Of a stretch of DNA of 64,000 nucleotides, positions 21,092-32,600 are shown piece after piece. Within the stretch, counting starts at the first letter, position 1; the number at the start of each line of letters is the position of its first letter. A program made the translations under genes and the position numbers. Location of the stretch: NCBI GenBank assembly GCA_003415625.1, contig PYIU01000008.1, positions 1,302,001 through 1,366,000 on the forward strand, written 5' to 3'. The notes beneath the pieces are model-generated. The model was not told where the DNA came from. It saw nothing but the letters and a program-made list of their open reading frames with translations, and did no database searches. Source of the stretch: Aquanectria penicillioides (taxonomy: Eukaryota; Ascomycota; Sordariomycetes; Hypocreales; Nectriaceae).

Positions 21092-23023
21092 ATGAAGGTG
21101 TACGAATCGAGCCCCAGCCCAGAGGCATCGGAGAAGGTGGATTTGACACCTGACTACAACACTAATCATGACGAAAGCTTGAAGACAGAAGTCCTGGAGG
21201 ACAATGGCGAAGTTTTCAACCACGCCGAGTATCGAGCTCTTGGATGGTGTGACCCCCAAACACGTCTTTTCTCGCGCGGTCTTGAGGCCTAACGGAGGAT
21301 CGCTGTCGCTAATTCAAACCACCTTAGGCTGCGAACAGCGATTATCCTCATGAAGCTCTGTTTCGCTACTGGTGTGCTGGCGATTCCTTCTGCCTTTAGC
21401 ATTGTTGGGTATGGACCTGGAATCGTTCTTCTGCTCTGCTGGGGAGCGTTGACTACATGTAAGTGACTGGAGTATTGACTGTCACAATGGTGTGATTTTG
21501 ACACCGAATCTAGATTATGCCTACATTATGTACATCTTCCGAATGAAATTTCACGGAGTACATAATATCGCAGACGCCGCAGCAGTTATGGGCGGCCCTA
21601 TTGCCCGTGAAGTCGCCGGAGGTCTGTTTCTCCTTACCTGGATGTAAGTCAAAAACTATACTGTGCTTGTTAGGTGTGTAATTGTTCTTGTAACTCACAC
21701 GCAACAGCCTTGCTACTGGTTCGGGATTCATCGGTCTGGCCCAGGGTTTGAAGATTCTCGCCAACGGCAAAGCATGCACAGTCGTTTGGACCATGGTGGC
21801 GGCTATCTGCACTGCTTTGGTAGCCAGCATCCGGACACTTGGAAAATTGGCCTTCCTGACCTGGATTGGCTTCGGTTCGATCTTCACCGCCGTGTTTATT
21901 GTTGTGTAAGAAAACACCCACACTTGCCTGAACAATGTGACTAATCCATATGGGATGAAGTGTGGGCGTTACCCAAGTCGATAGACCAGCGGCTGCTCCG
22001 CAAACTGGCCCATTTGATTTGGGTGTTATCGCTGCAGGAAGCCCCGGGTTTATCGCAGGATTAACAGCTGCCATCAACCTATTTGGTGAGTCAGAATCTT
22101 CAATTACATACTTGATAAATATAGTACTAAGAGCACCTGTCTGCAGCTGGATATGGTTCCACTCCTACCTTCATGCCAGTCATTGCTGAGATGAAGGTAC
22201 CAAGCGCTTTCCCGAAGGCCTTGTTCTCGTCACAAGGATTCTTGGTAGCTTGTTATGTCTCATTTGGGATGGTTGTGTATTTGTAAGAACTTTTGATCTA
22301 ATTTCTTGAAACGGGTAAATTGCTAATAACAATTTTAGTTACTGCGGCCAATATGTTGCCAGCCCATCCTTGGCAAGTGCAGGCGGTACGATCGAAAAGA
22401 TCGCGTATGGCATTTCTATCCCCGGCTTCATCATGACCTCCACGCTCTGGGTCCACCTTGCCGCCAAATTTGTTAGTAACTGATAGCTCGGGAGAATGAA
22501 TGCAGCTGACCGGATTGGTAGCTTCTTGTCCGCATCCTGCGTAATACTGAACACCTCCAAAGCAACAGCATTACTCATTGGGTAACCTGGCTGTGAGTAT
22601 CATTTCCTGACTGATAATGACCATATGGTTACAGCTGTTCTGACTTGGATATATAGAGGATCAACCATTGGCATCAGTGCCGTGGCATTCATTATCGCAG
22701 AAGCCGTCCCATTCTTCAGCTACCTTGTTGGCTTGATTGGATCTCTGTGCTGTGCACCAACATGCGTAAGTTGAAAGCCATTGCTTTTTCAAAGACAAAC
22801 AATTGATAAATTTGGATAGCTTGTAATCCCAGCCCTCATGGGTTTGTACATGGACTGGAGTAAGCGCGGCGATAGCAATCGAATGACCATACTCTGCGGA
22901 TTCCATCTTTTCACCGTGGTCCTTGGAATATTCATTACCTTTGCTGGAACGTACACGACTATTCAAAGCATCATTGATGCATATAATTCTGGTTCAGTCG
23001 GAGGGGCCTTTACATGTTCGTAA
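21092..23023 (+). CDS. Amino acid permease, AAAP/Aa_trans family (Mtr-like)
   Basis: Ten exons: 21092-21246, 21328-21458, 21514-21643, 21708-21905, 21961-22085, 22147-22282, 22339-22471, 22522-22592, 22657-22765, 22820-23023. Every junction keeps frame and gives 463 aa. The N-terminus is hydrophilic (about 50 residues). The first helix contains KLCFATGVLAIPSAF, the classic start of fungal AAAP carriers, and about eleven hydrophobic helices follow, including GPFDLGVIAAGSPGFIAGL and AEAVPFFSYLVGLIGSL. Members such as Neurospora Mtr import neutral and aromatic amino acids by proton symport at the plasma membrane. Ten small exons are many for this family. The junction at 22592/22657 uses acceptor atatag; an earlier acceptor at about 22634 would introduce a stop. 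Confidence 0.92.
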
Positions 23024-23454
23024 TAGGAATAGAAACCGATACGAGTGTAGATATACATTAGATGACAAGTCTAGTTAATATCTAGAGCCATACGTAGTCA
23101 CTGATCATTGCTCCTGGGAGCAATTGAACTTAAGTTTCATTACAAAAATGTTGATTTGTCCGCATGTGTCTCACGAGGTTCGTGTTTGGATGTAGAGACT
23201 CCTGTCTAGATTGAGTCGCCTCGGTGTTGGACAATCCTTTAGGTATGACTTTCAGAAACTTCACCGTCTTTGTGCCAGGAGACTCAAATAGCGAGCATAT
23301 ATTGTGATGACCATGTGAAATTGCACTTTAGCCCAAGCCTCCAGTTCTAAATGTTGCTTATTTCCGACCATCACTGAAATTTAAAGTCAAGACATAGTTT
23401 TGCTCAAGGAGCCGTTCTCTATTCAGATGCGATATTATCACTTCATTAATGTTA
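23024..23454. other. Convergent intergenic region
   Basis: About 430 bp between the convergent permease and aldehyde dehydrogenase genes; no gene seen. Confidence 0.6.
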
Positions 23455-25218
23455 TCACACCCTATTTCCAAGATTTACATGAACAGCCTTTGACTGAGTG
23501 TAAGCGTGCAGCGCATATTGGCCCAACTCCCGGCCGATACCCGACGACTTGTAACCTCCAAAAGGTATACCAAAATGAGCATCACCCGAAGAATTGATGA
23601 AGACCATACCAGATTGAAGTCTTCGGGACACTTTGTGCGCCTTGCTGATGTTTTCAGTGAAGACAGCAGCAGAGAGTCCAAAAGAACTGTTGTTTGCCTT
23701 GGCGATTACCTCGCTCATGGTGCTGAACTTGGAGATAACAACGACCGGCCCAAAAATCTCTTCTTGGACAATTTTCATATCCTCCGTTGCCTAGTAGACA
23801 TAATCAGCTTTCTATCGCCATGGCTCTCGGAAGGGTTGTTACTCACGTCTGCAAAGACGGTCGGCTGAATGAAATACCCCTTGTCTCCGTGCCTCGCGCC
23901 ACCATAGAGAAGCTTGGCACCGCACTTCTTGCCTTCCTCAATGTATGATAGTATCTTTTCATATTGGGTCTTGGAAATTTGAGGACCCTGCCAGGTCTCC
24001 TCTTGAAATGGGTCACCGAGCCTATCATGCTCTTTTGTGACCCCGACGAATCTCCTCAGGAACTCATCATAAATACCATCCTCAGCATAGATCCTCGAAG
24101 TAGAAATGCAGACCTATTCAAATCTAGTTAGTTGAATTTTTAAACCAATCCGGATGCATAATATTACTTGTCCCTGGTTAGCCATAATACCGCTGTGGCT
24201 CCATCGAACTGCTTGGTCCAGATCAGCATCGGCAAAGACGATGCTTGGGTTTTTGCCTCCACATTCAAGTGTAATGTTTTTCAGATTAGTAGCAGCAGAT
24301 CTCATAGTGGACTGCCCAGTCGTTGTGCTGCCAGTAAAGGCGATTTTGTCGACATCCAAATGCTCGGCGAGAGCTTTACCCGCGACTGAGCCAATACCAG
24401 GGACAATGTTTACTACGCCTGGAGGAAACCCAGCTTCAATGAGAAGGTTTCCGAAATACAATGCTGACAATGGGGTTTGTTCTGCTGGCTTCAGAACGAC
24501 TGTGTTACCACACGCAAGCGCTGGGGCAACTTTCCAAGCCAGCATCATGAATGGGTAATTCCTGACTGATTAGCGTCATAAATAGATGTGTACGAATACA
24601 AAGGCATCTTACCATGGAATTATTTGACCGCAAACGCCCAAAGGTTCCTGCAAAACATATGCCAACTTGCTGGGCGATGTTTCAATAGTACGGCCGCAGA
24701 TCTTGTCGGCCGCACCCGCGTAGTACTTAAAAACATGATACGAGGCACCTACATCAAAGAGAGCAGCCGAGTATGTCTGGCTGGCCATTAGCACCTAGAT
24801 GGAGCTGGAGAGAGCTGGAATGCTTCTTACCTTGCCGTTGTCAAAAGCATCAATACTGGCGATGAGCTTTTGGTCTCGATCAATTAAGCTGGCAAGCTTG
24901 AGAAGTAAATTCCCTCTCTCAACTGCGGCCACATCTGACCACCCATTTTCGAATGCTAAGCGAGCGGCATGGACGGCTTCGTCAATATCCTTGTCAGAAG
25001 CGCCTCGTAACACTAGAACTTCCTCGTCGTTTCTGACACGGCATTAGTCAAGACTTATCCAGGCTAAACAAAGAGGCATAATATTAGGCGTATTCTCACG
25101 TAGGATTAAAAACAGAGAACGCATCCCCTGAGCCAGAGACAAACCTGTTGTCGATGAAAAGGCCGGTTGGCTGCACATACTCGAGCCCATTGGGCAAGGT
25201 TATCGTCACACTGGACAT
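23455..25218 (-). CDS. Aldehyde dehydrogenase (NAD(P)+ dependent)
   Basis: Six exons on the minus strand: 25218-25100, 25032-24831, 24794-24613, 24561-24168, 24113-23847, 23790-23455. They encode 499 aa, the usual ALDH length. Landmarks: cofactor-binding [11 protein letters not shown] and FTGSTTTGQ, the general base Glu267 in LECGGKNP, and the catalytic Cys301 in GQVC, whose codon lies just past the fourth intron. EEIFGPVVV and the C-terminal [15 protein letters not shown] are also present. The cysteine-containing block VCISTSRIY is standard. The family oxidises aldehydes to carboxylic acids in the cytosol or mitochondria; no targeting sequence is obvious at [11 protein letters not shown]. 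The substrate cannot be decided. Neighbouring amidase and permease genes suggest amine or amino-acid catabolism, by inference only. Confidence 0.95.
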
Positions 25219-25979
25219 GTTTTTTTTTGGAGCTATCAGAAGCCTTAATAATCCAAACTCAGAGCATTGGTGTCCCCTGGCATCCTTTTTATTTTGCTAT
25301 CACATCCCGCTGAAATTGGGATTGCCCTTCCCTGATGCTAGATATCTGGCTTTCATGTGTCAAGATTCCTGTATTCTTCTTGGCGCGCCAAATTCCGTGC
25401 ACTAGCGAATTTCCGACTGGGTCACAGCCGGCCTCACCTCAGTGGATTGTGGAGACTAGGGTGCACTTGTCCACCAGAGCCCGGTCTGGGCGGACATTTT
25501 GCGGATGCTTCTTATTTCCTGGGGCTTCGTCGGGATATCGCAAAGGCCGGGAAAGCGCTCTAGTGTCAAGGATCAAGGTATAAGTGGGTTAAATAGCACA
25601 TTCACCCAGGTTTCATTCCGTGACACTTTCGGCGGCGGCCAGGCGCCATACGGCACTGCTGTACTCCAAGATGAAGGACATGACAAGTTGTGAGAGAGGC
25701 ATAGTCCGTTTAAAGAAGTACGAAACAAAAGATTGAATAAAGACCGAGTAGGAATATTAATGAAAGCATTAAACCCGAGGCGTTACGTGTCGTTGCACCA
25801 AAGACATCCGATATCGTAGGGCAAATCTACTATCACGTGCTCCGCCGCACTTGACTCCGACCGGAGTGTCATCAATAGAAGGACGCATGGCGAGCATTAC
25901 AGACACCGGATCCAGTGTGGATAAGATCATATGACTTTCCATATTGGATCCAGTGCCATTAAGATCATCTTAGTTATAA
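25219..25979. other. Intergenic edge before the AT-rich block
   Basis: About 760 bp of normal composition upstream of the aldehyde dehydrogenase gene. No gene is supported; overlapping short frames at 25335-25693 lack motifs. It includes an ATTTCCGAC site (25409-25417), an inverted repeat ACTCCG-AC-CGGAGT at 25854-25867 that resembles a Zn2Cys6 factor site (CCG-N2-CGG), and the direct repeat at the block edge. Confidence 0.55.
25908..25968. repeat. Imperfect 23-bp direct repeat at the AT-block edge
   Basis: Copies at 25908-25930 and 25946-25968 share GGATCCAGTG and TAAGATCAT and differ in the four bases between. They lie 38 bp apart and end about 10 bp before composition collapses. Confidence 0.8.
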
Positions 25980-27278
25980 CCTTATAAGGCATTTTTGTCC
26001 TAATTAACGATTAATGCTATTAATTTAATCTATAATGGCTCTCTTTTGCTATAGTAAATGCAATAAATTTAGTATAGCCTTTTATTTACTTCCTTAATAA
26101 TATTCTTCTTTTAAAAGCTTAATATAGCTTATAAAAGGAACTATATATAGTAATTAATATTTAGGTAGTATTATAAGGTTATGCCTTTATAATAAAAAGG
26201 TTTAAAAAGAGTAAGAATTATAAAATTAATATTAAATTTAACTATAATTATATTAAAAAGTATTTTAAAATCCTTATTAAAAAATAGCTTTAGCTTAATA
26301 AATTAAGGCATATAAATTATTGCTTCTTTATTATTATAAGGTAAAGCTTATATAATATTATATAGAGTTTAAAGTACTATTTTAATAATAGCTTTAGTAT
26401 ATATAATTATAAGCTTAGCTTTAGTCTAAAAGTATATTTAGTATATTATTAGCTTATAAGCTTTAAAAAATTAATAATTTAATAATTTATTAATATTAAT
26501 ATTAAACTAAAAAAAATTAAATTCTATTTATAAATAATATTAAATATAATTGCAATATAATAGAATATTTATAATTATATTATATAAAGTAAATAAAAAC
26601 TTACTAAAGGCTAAAGCAATATATATACCTTTATTAATAAATTAAAAAATAATAGCTTTTAAAGTTAAATATATTTTAATAAAACTAATAAAGTAATAGC
26701 TATACTATTTATATACCTATAATTACTAAAATACCTTAAGCTTTATTTTAAGGTACTTATATTAGACTATATATATAAGATTAATAAGTATAAAATGCCT
26801 TTTCTTAATATTATTAGTATTAATACTTATTAATATTTATTTTATATTGTATTTATCTTTTTTAATAGTAAAAAAGAAAATAACTTTATTTAAGCTTTAA
26901 GGCAATTGTATAATATATATAAACTTTATAAAATAAATCTTTTATCTATAGTTTTTATAGATTATTATTTTATTTATATAAATGCTATTTTATTTTATTT
27001 CTTTAAATTAATCTTACTTTTATGCCTATAGTATATTAATAAAGCTATTATAGCTTATTATATATCTAAATTTATATAAAATAGAGTTAATCCTTAAAGG
27101 CAAGAAAAGTAAAATAAATTCTATTCCTTTTAGTATTATATTATTGCTTTATTAATTAAAGAGATATATAATAAAAGACTTAATAAATTATAAAAATATT
27201 ATCTTTTAAATTATATTAATAAAATAGATTACTTAAGGCAAATATAGCTAGATCTCTATAAAGGGAGATTTATTAAGG
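25980..27278. other. Unassigned AT-rich sequence
   Basis: RIP-like sequence with no LTR boundary or motif I can place securely. It is not shared with the other repeat copies in this window. It could be part of a further degraded transposon. A PPT-like AAAGGGAGA lies at 27260-27268, just before copy A of the host element. Confidence 0.5.
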
Positions 27279-27419
27279 TATTAAGTTAGGGTTTAGGGTA
27301 ATATAGATTAATCTATTATTAAGTTAGTCAGGAAGATAAAAGGGACCTTAAAGATATAAGAAATAAACAGGCAGTTTTCTCCAATCAATTTTTATTTTTA
27401 AAATTCTAAATTCCTTACA
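27279..27419 (+). repeat. Putative 141-bp LTR of host copy A
   Basis: Starts TATTAAG (probably from TGTTAAG) and ends CCTTACA. It has the same length, 141 bp, as the matching stretch at 51123-51263. It is called an LTR from its ends and position before gag; a second LTR of copy A is not proven. Confidence 0.55.
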
Positions 27420-28906
27420 TTTAGACTCTATTAAAGTCCCAATATAGCCCCTTATAATATTACTTTATTTATAACTTTCTGCCCTATTTTCTTTCTTTCT
27501 TTTCTTTAAGGGACACTCTAAAGCATTTAATTAAATGCTTTAATACTCTTTTAAGTTATTTGCAGCTATTTAAAAAGGCTATTTAGTCTTTAACTAAACC
27601 TATTTACTCTATACCCTTTTAGATAGGGTATATATTTTAGCTAATATTTCTATCTACTAATACATTTAAAGGTTATAGTAAGGAAAAGCCTTTAAATTAT
27701 TTAAAAAGATACTAAAGTATTTAATTAGACTTTTTAGTAATACTTTTAAGCTATTATTAAAAACCTAAAGAAGTAGTAAATAATTAATTATAAAGATTTA
27801 GGAATTTCTAAATATTAAAAAATCTATTACTTTTATAAAAATAGAAGGCATTAGAATTAAAAATAATACTAAAGGTAAATAAAGATATTAATATAAGTTT
27901 ATATTTTAAAAAAAGAAAACCTATTACTATAATTAGGGCAAATATATAAAAAAATTTAATAATTTAATATAGTGCTAATATATTAGCATAAAGGTATATA
28001 AGGTAAAATAATAGTGTAAATAATATATAAGCATTTAATTAAATACTTTTAAATATTAAAGTATATTTAAGATTGCTAAAAGCTTAATTTATAGATTAAA
28101 AAAGAAAAAGAAAGAGAAAAAAGAAGATTATTTAACCTTTAATTAATTATAGAAAATAGAAAATTTTTATTATTTTTACTAATCTTTAGATTTTAGCTAA
28201 AGAGTATATATATATATTTATTACTATTTTAATTGATTATTTTATCTATTATTATTAACTTTAAAAAGCTAGTTTAAATTTATTAAGATAAAGCCTTATT
28301 AAATATAATACTACTATTCTTTTTCTTTACTTTTCTTAATTATTTTAGTATATATTTTAATTTATTTTATTATTTTATTCTTTTATTATATATATATATT
28401 ATTTTATTGCAATTTATAACCCTAAAAGTTAAATAGCTAGTTTATACTTCTCTATATATATATACTAAAATATTTATTATAGGAATCTTAATAACTATAA
28501 TTTATTAATGCCTTTAGATAAAAAAACAAAAAGAATATTTAATTAAATGCAATTAAATCCCTTAAGCCTTATTAAAAGTAAAGGGAGTTAATATAGTTAA
28601 TAATCTTTAATTATCCTTTTTAAGTTAATTAATACTACTAATACTAATATTCCTAAAGAGAATAAACTAAATATATTAGCTAAAATAATAAAAGTAATTA
28701 TTACCTTTATTTAATTGCTTAATATAATTTTTAATAAAAGGAATATTATATATTTCCTTAAATTATATAATAGATTTATAACTAGCTAAGGAATTATAAA
28801 TAGTGCAAAAAGTAAAGCTTTTATATACTATATAACCTTTAAAGTATCTTAAAATATTATAAACTTACTAAAAGGCAATAATTAGGCTGCTATAAAGTAA
28901 AACCTT

Positions 28907-29130
28907 TATTGAACTAAACCAGTTGTATAATTATGTGTATTTTTGTTTTCTTCTTTTTTCTTCTAGCCTTACTTTATTGCTTAGGCTCTAAAAGAGGGGT
29001 TGGGTTGCGCTAGACCTAATAGAGCTATATTGTATTTATATAACCTTTATTTAATTATTTTAAGCTTTGTTTTTATGATCTAAAGTGTGTTTTAGTGTTT
29101 CCCTATATATAGAATACCTTAGGTTTAATA
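28907..29130 (-). repeat. Left LTR of the 6.8 kb element (224 bp)
   Basis: Begins TATTGAAC and ends GGTTTAATA on the plus strand. Both termini are RIP-altered forms of TG...CA compared with the right copy. Confidence 0.9.
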
Positions 29131-29573
29131 TACCCCTTTAGATTTACTAAAGGCAAGTCTAATATATTTTTTATTTATTGTTTATTTATTAATTTTATAC
29201 TTTATTTATAGCTTTTTATTTTTGTTTTATACTTCTATTTTATTTTTATATTTATTGCATTTTTATTAGTATTATTTATTTAGTATTTATTATTGTATAT
29301 AGGCATTTTTAATTACTTTATAAATGCTATCTATTTAATAAATAGAAATAATAGAATAGTTATAAATTACAATAGAAAGCGTTCTTTAAATTACTTTATT
29401 TTAATCTTACTTTTTGTCTTTATAGAAGGATCCTTACCTATAAATAAAGCAATTTATTCCTTTATTTTAAACTTCTTTTCTTTTTTCTTTCCTTAGCTTT
29501 AATACAATTTTATATATATATCTTTATAGTGTTTTTAGTCTTTAATTTATATATATTAATTATAGTTATTTTA

Positions 29574-29604
<31 letters not shown>

Positions 29605-32600
29605 CTATATTATAAATTAATTTTGCAGTTTAAAATTAAATTTTATAATTTAAAATTAAATTTTATAGTTTATTTTTAAATTTTATAGCTTTTTTCTTAC
29701 TAACTATTTATAATAGTAATAATTTATTTAATAAGCTATCCCCCCTTCTACTAACTCCCTATTGCCTTTACTATAAGTTATTTTATAGCTTAAAATTAAA
29801 TTATATATTGCTAACTTTATTTTAGTAGTATAAATTAATAATAAAGTTATATATAGGCCTAAGCTACTTATATAGCTTAGGCAAAAGAACTTTCTATTGC
29901 AGTTAAGTATATTGCTAAACTATAAGTATTTTTAAATTGATTTTTAAGCTTTATTTAATAGTTTTGCTTTATATAGTGCCTTTTAGCAGTAGCTAATGCT
30001 CTACCTTACCTATCTATTGTTGGCCCTTATAGGCTAAAGTAATAGCAAATGCTAAAAGCATTTTAGTGCCTTAAGGCGGCACTATAAGCATTATAACCCT
30101 AATGGCTGCTGCTGCCTTATATAAGTGTATTTATATTATTGTTTTGCACTTTATTTTGCTATTTTACAGTTTGTTTTGCTAATTTAAGTTATAAAATAGC
30201 CCTTTTACTGCCCTTTTTATAGCATTATTTTTCTTAGATTATATTTAAGGCAATAATATTAAGAAGAAGGTAAGAGTTTAATTTAGCATTTTATTTTTAT
30301 ATTTTAAATTGTAAAATTAATTTTTATATTATAGGAAAAAAATAAGCAATGCATTGCTATTAAAGTTATATTAAGTAGGTATACTATAGGTACCTTTCTA
30401 TTTATTAAAGACCCTTATTTTTAGTAAATAAAATAATTAAAATTATTTTAAAGTTTATTTTACTATTTTATAGCTTATTTTATTATTTTGCCTTTTAGCT
30501 AATAGCTATTATAATAGCATTAAATTAATAAATTTTATTGTATTAATATTTTATTTTTTTACTATTTTTATAATATTAAATATTAAAGCTATAAGCCTTT
30601 TAGTATTTCTTTAATTATATATTTTTATAAATCTTAACTTTATTGTATTTAAATGTATTTTATTAAGTCTATAAATCTAAATTATTTTTAGCTTTTAAAA
30701 AAGGTTTTACTTTATAATGGCTTTATTAGACTATTAGCTATTAATTTTGCACTTTATTTATATAAAATAGAGATTATTTTTACTATTATAAATTGCTTTA
30801 GCTAATAATTATATATATTAATATATTTAAGCTTAATCTTTAATTTCTTAAAAGGATTTTAAATAAATTTAATTGTCTATTAGTTATTATAAATAAGTTT
30901 TAAAATAGGATTTTAAAGCTTAATTTTAAGTTCTATAAGTAGTCTCTATTAATAGAGTCCTTTCTTTATAGCTTAAAAGAGAGCAAGCAGTTCTGCCTTT
31001 ATAATTAATATTATAATTGTATTTTATTTATTTATATGCTATTTAATTAATCTATTAAAAAGTTTTATTATATATATTTATAAACTTTTTTAATTTAATA
31101 TATTATTAGCAAAAGATATATTATTATATATTAAAAAGTTATTTTTGCCTTTAAGCTATAAAGTAAGAAAATAAATTGCATAAAGATAACTTAATACTTA
31201 ATTTATTGCCTTTATATAGAGTTCTTTTAAATTTATTATAAATCTTATAAAATATAATATAGTAAATGCAATATTTAATTAAGTAATAATTGCTATATAA
31301 AGGATTAAATTAATTATTTATTTATATTAGTTTATTGTACTTTATTTAGCAATTTGCTTATTTAAAAAGAGTTTTATTTTCTTTATTGGAATTATATTTT
31401 CTTTATCTAAAGTATATAATTTATAAATCTTTTTTAAGTATAAGTTTTAAGTTATTTAAATTAATTTTTAACTTTATTTTTAGATAATCTTTATTTTAAG
31501 AAACTACTATAGCTTGCCTTTATTAATTAATTTATATTTTAACTTTAAACCTATAATTACTTTATTTATAATTTATTTATATCTTTTAGTATATATTATT
31601 ATAATATTATCTATATAAAAAAGATAAAAACTTTACTTTTACTATAGTAATATAATTTATAAAGAATTAATTTAAAACTAATATTTTATAATATTATTTT
31701 AAGCTTTATTTACTATAAAAAAGGTATAATTTTTAGTCTATAAAGTGCTTTCTTAAGTAATAATACTTAGCCTTTATTTTTGCTCTCTTTATATTTTAGT
31801 AAAAGTTTTATAAATATATCTATTAATAGTTTTGCATTTATAAATGCATTTACTGCATTAAATTATAGTATTTTAAGATTAAACCTTACTGCAATTATAA
31901 GTAGTATTTTAAACGATTTTCCTATTAATATAGTAGTATATATTTCTTTAGAACTTGCCTTTTGCTATTAGTCTCCTTAAATAATAAGTCTAGCTTTACA
32001 TTTCTATAAGTATTTATATTTATTGAACTTATATATATATATTTATATATAGTTAATAAGTTATAAGTTATAAAACTTAATTTTACTCTTTAGTGTTTTA
32101 ATTTAAGACTTTATTTACTAATAATTCTTTAAGTGTATTTTCTTTGCTTTTAGGAATATAGCCTTAAATTTATACTTAAGAATATTTTTATAAGAACTTA
32201 ATATTTAAGGTAGGTTCTTTTAATAGAGTTTTTATTTCTTTTAAATAAAGTCTATTTTATTTTTTTATAGCTTATATTTTAGTTTATACTTTTTATATTT
32301 AATTTTAATATATATTGCCTTAATTATAATAGTATTTTTATATTTTTTAAATAGTATAGCTTTTATTTTTATAAAGAAGGCTTAATAGAGCTTAATCTAT
32401 TCCCTCTATAAGCTAGTATTTAGTGTTAGGGGTATTAGGTGTTTTCCTTTTTGCTCTATTGCTAAAGCTAAAAAGGTAAAAGCTAGACTTTTTAGTGGAG
32501 TTAAAAAGGGTTTAAACTGTAGTTAAATGTATTTTTTATTTTTAATCTATAGTTTATTTATATTCTTTTTCTTTTTAGTTTTTAAATCTTTAACTATATT

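Noticed and set aside
27286..27298. TTAGGGTTTAGGG, telomere-like
   Set aside because: Only two imperfect units, inside the putative LTR of copy A. The matching place in copy B is not telomere-like.
29293..31971. Short plus-strand open frames (29293-29496, 31780-31971)
   Set aside because: Chance frames in T-rich RIP DNA, on the strand opposite to the element's own coding direction.
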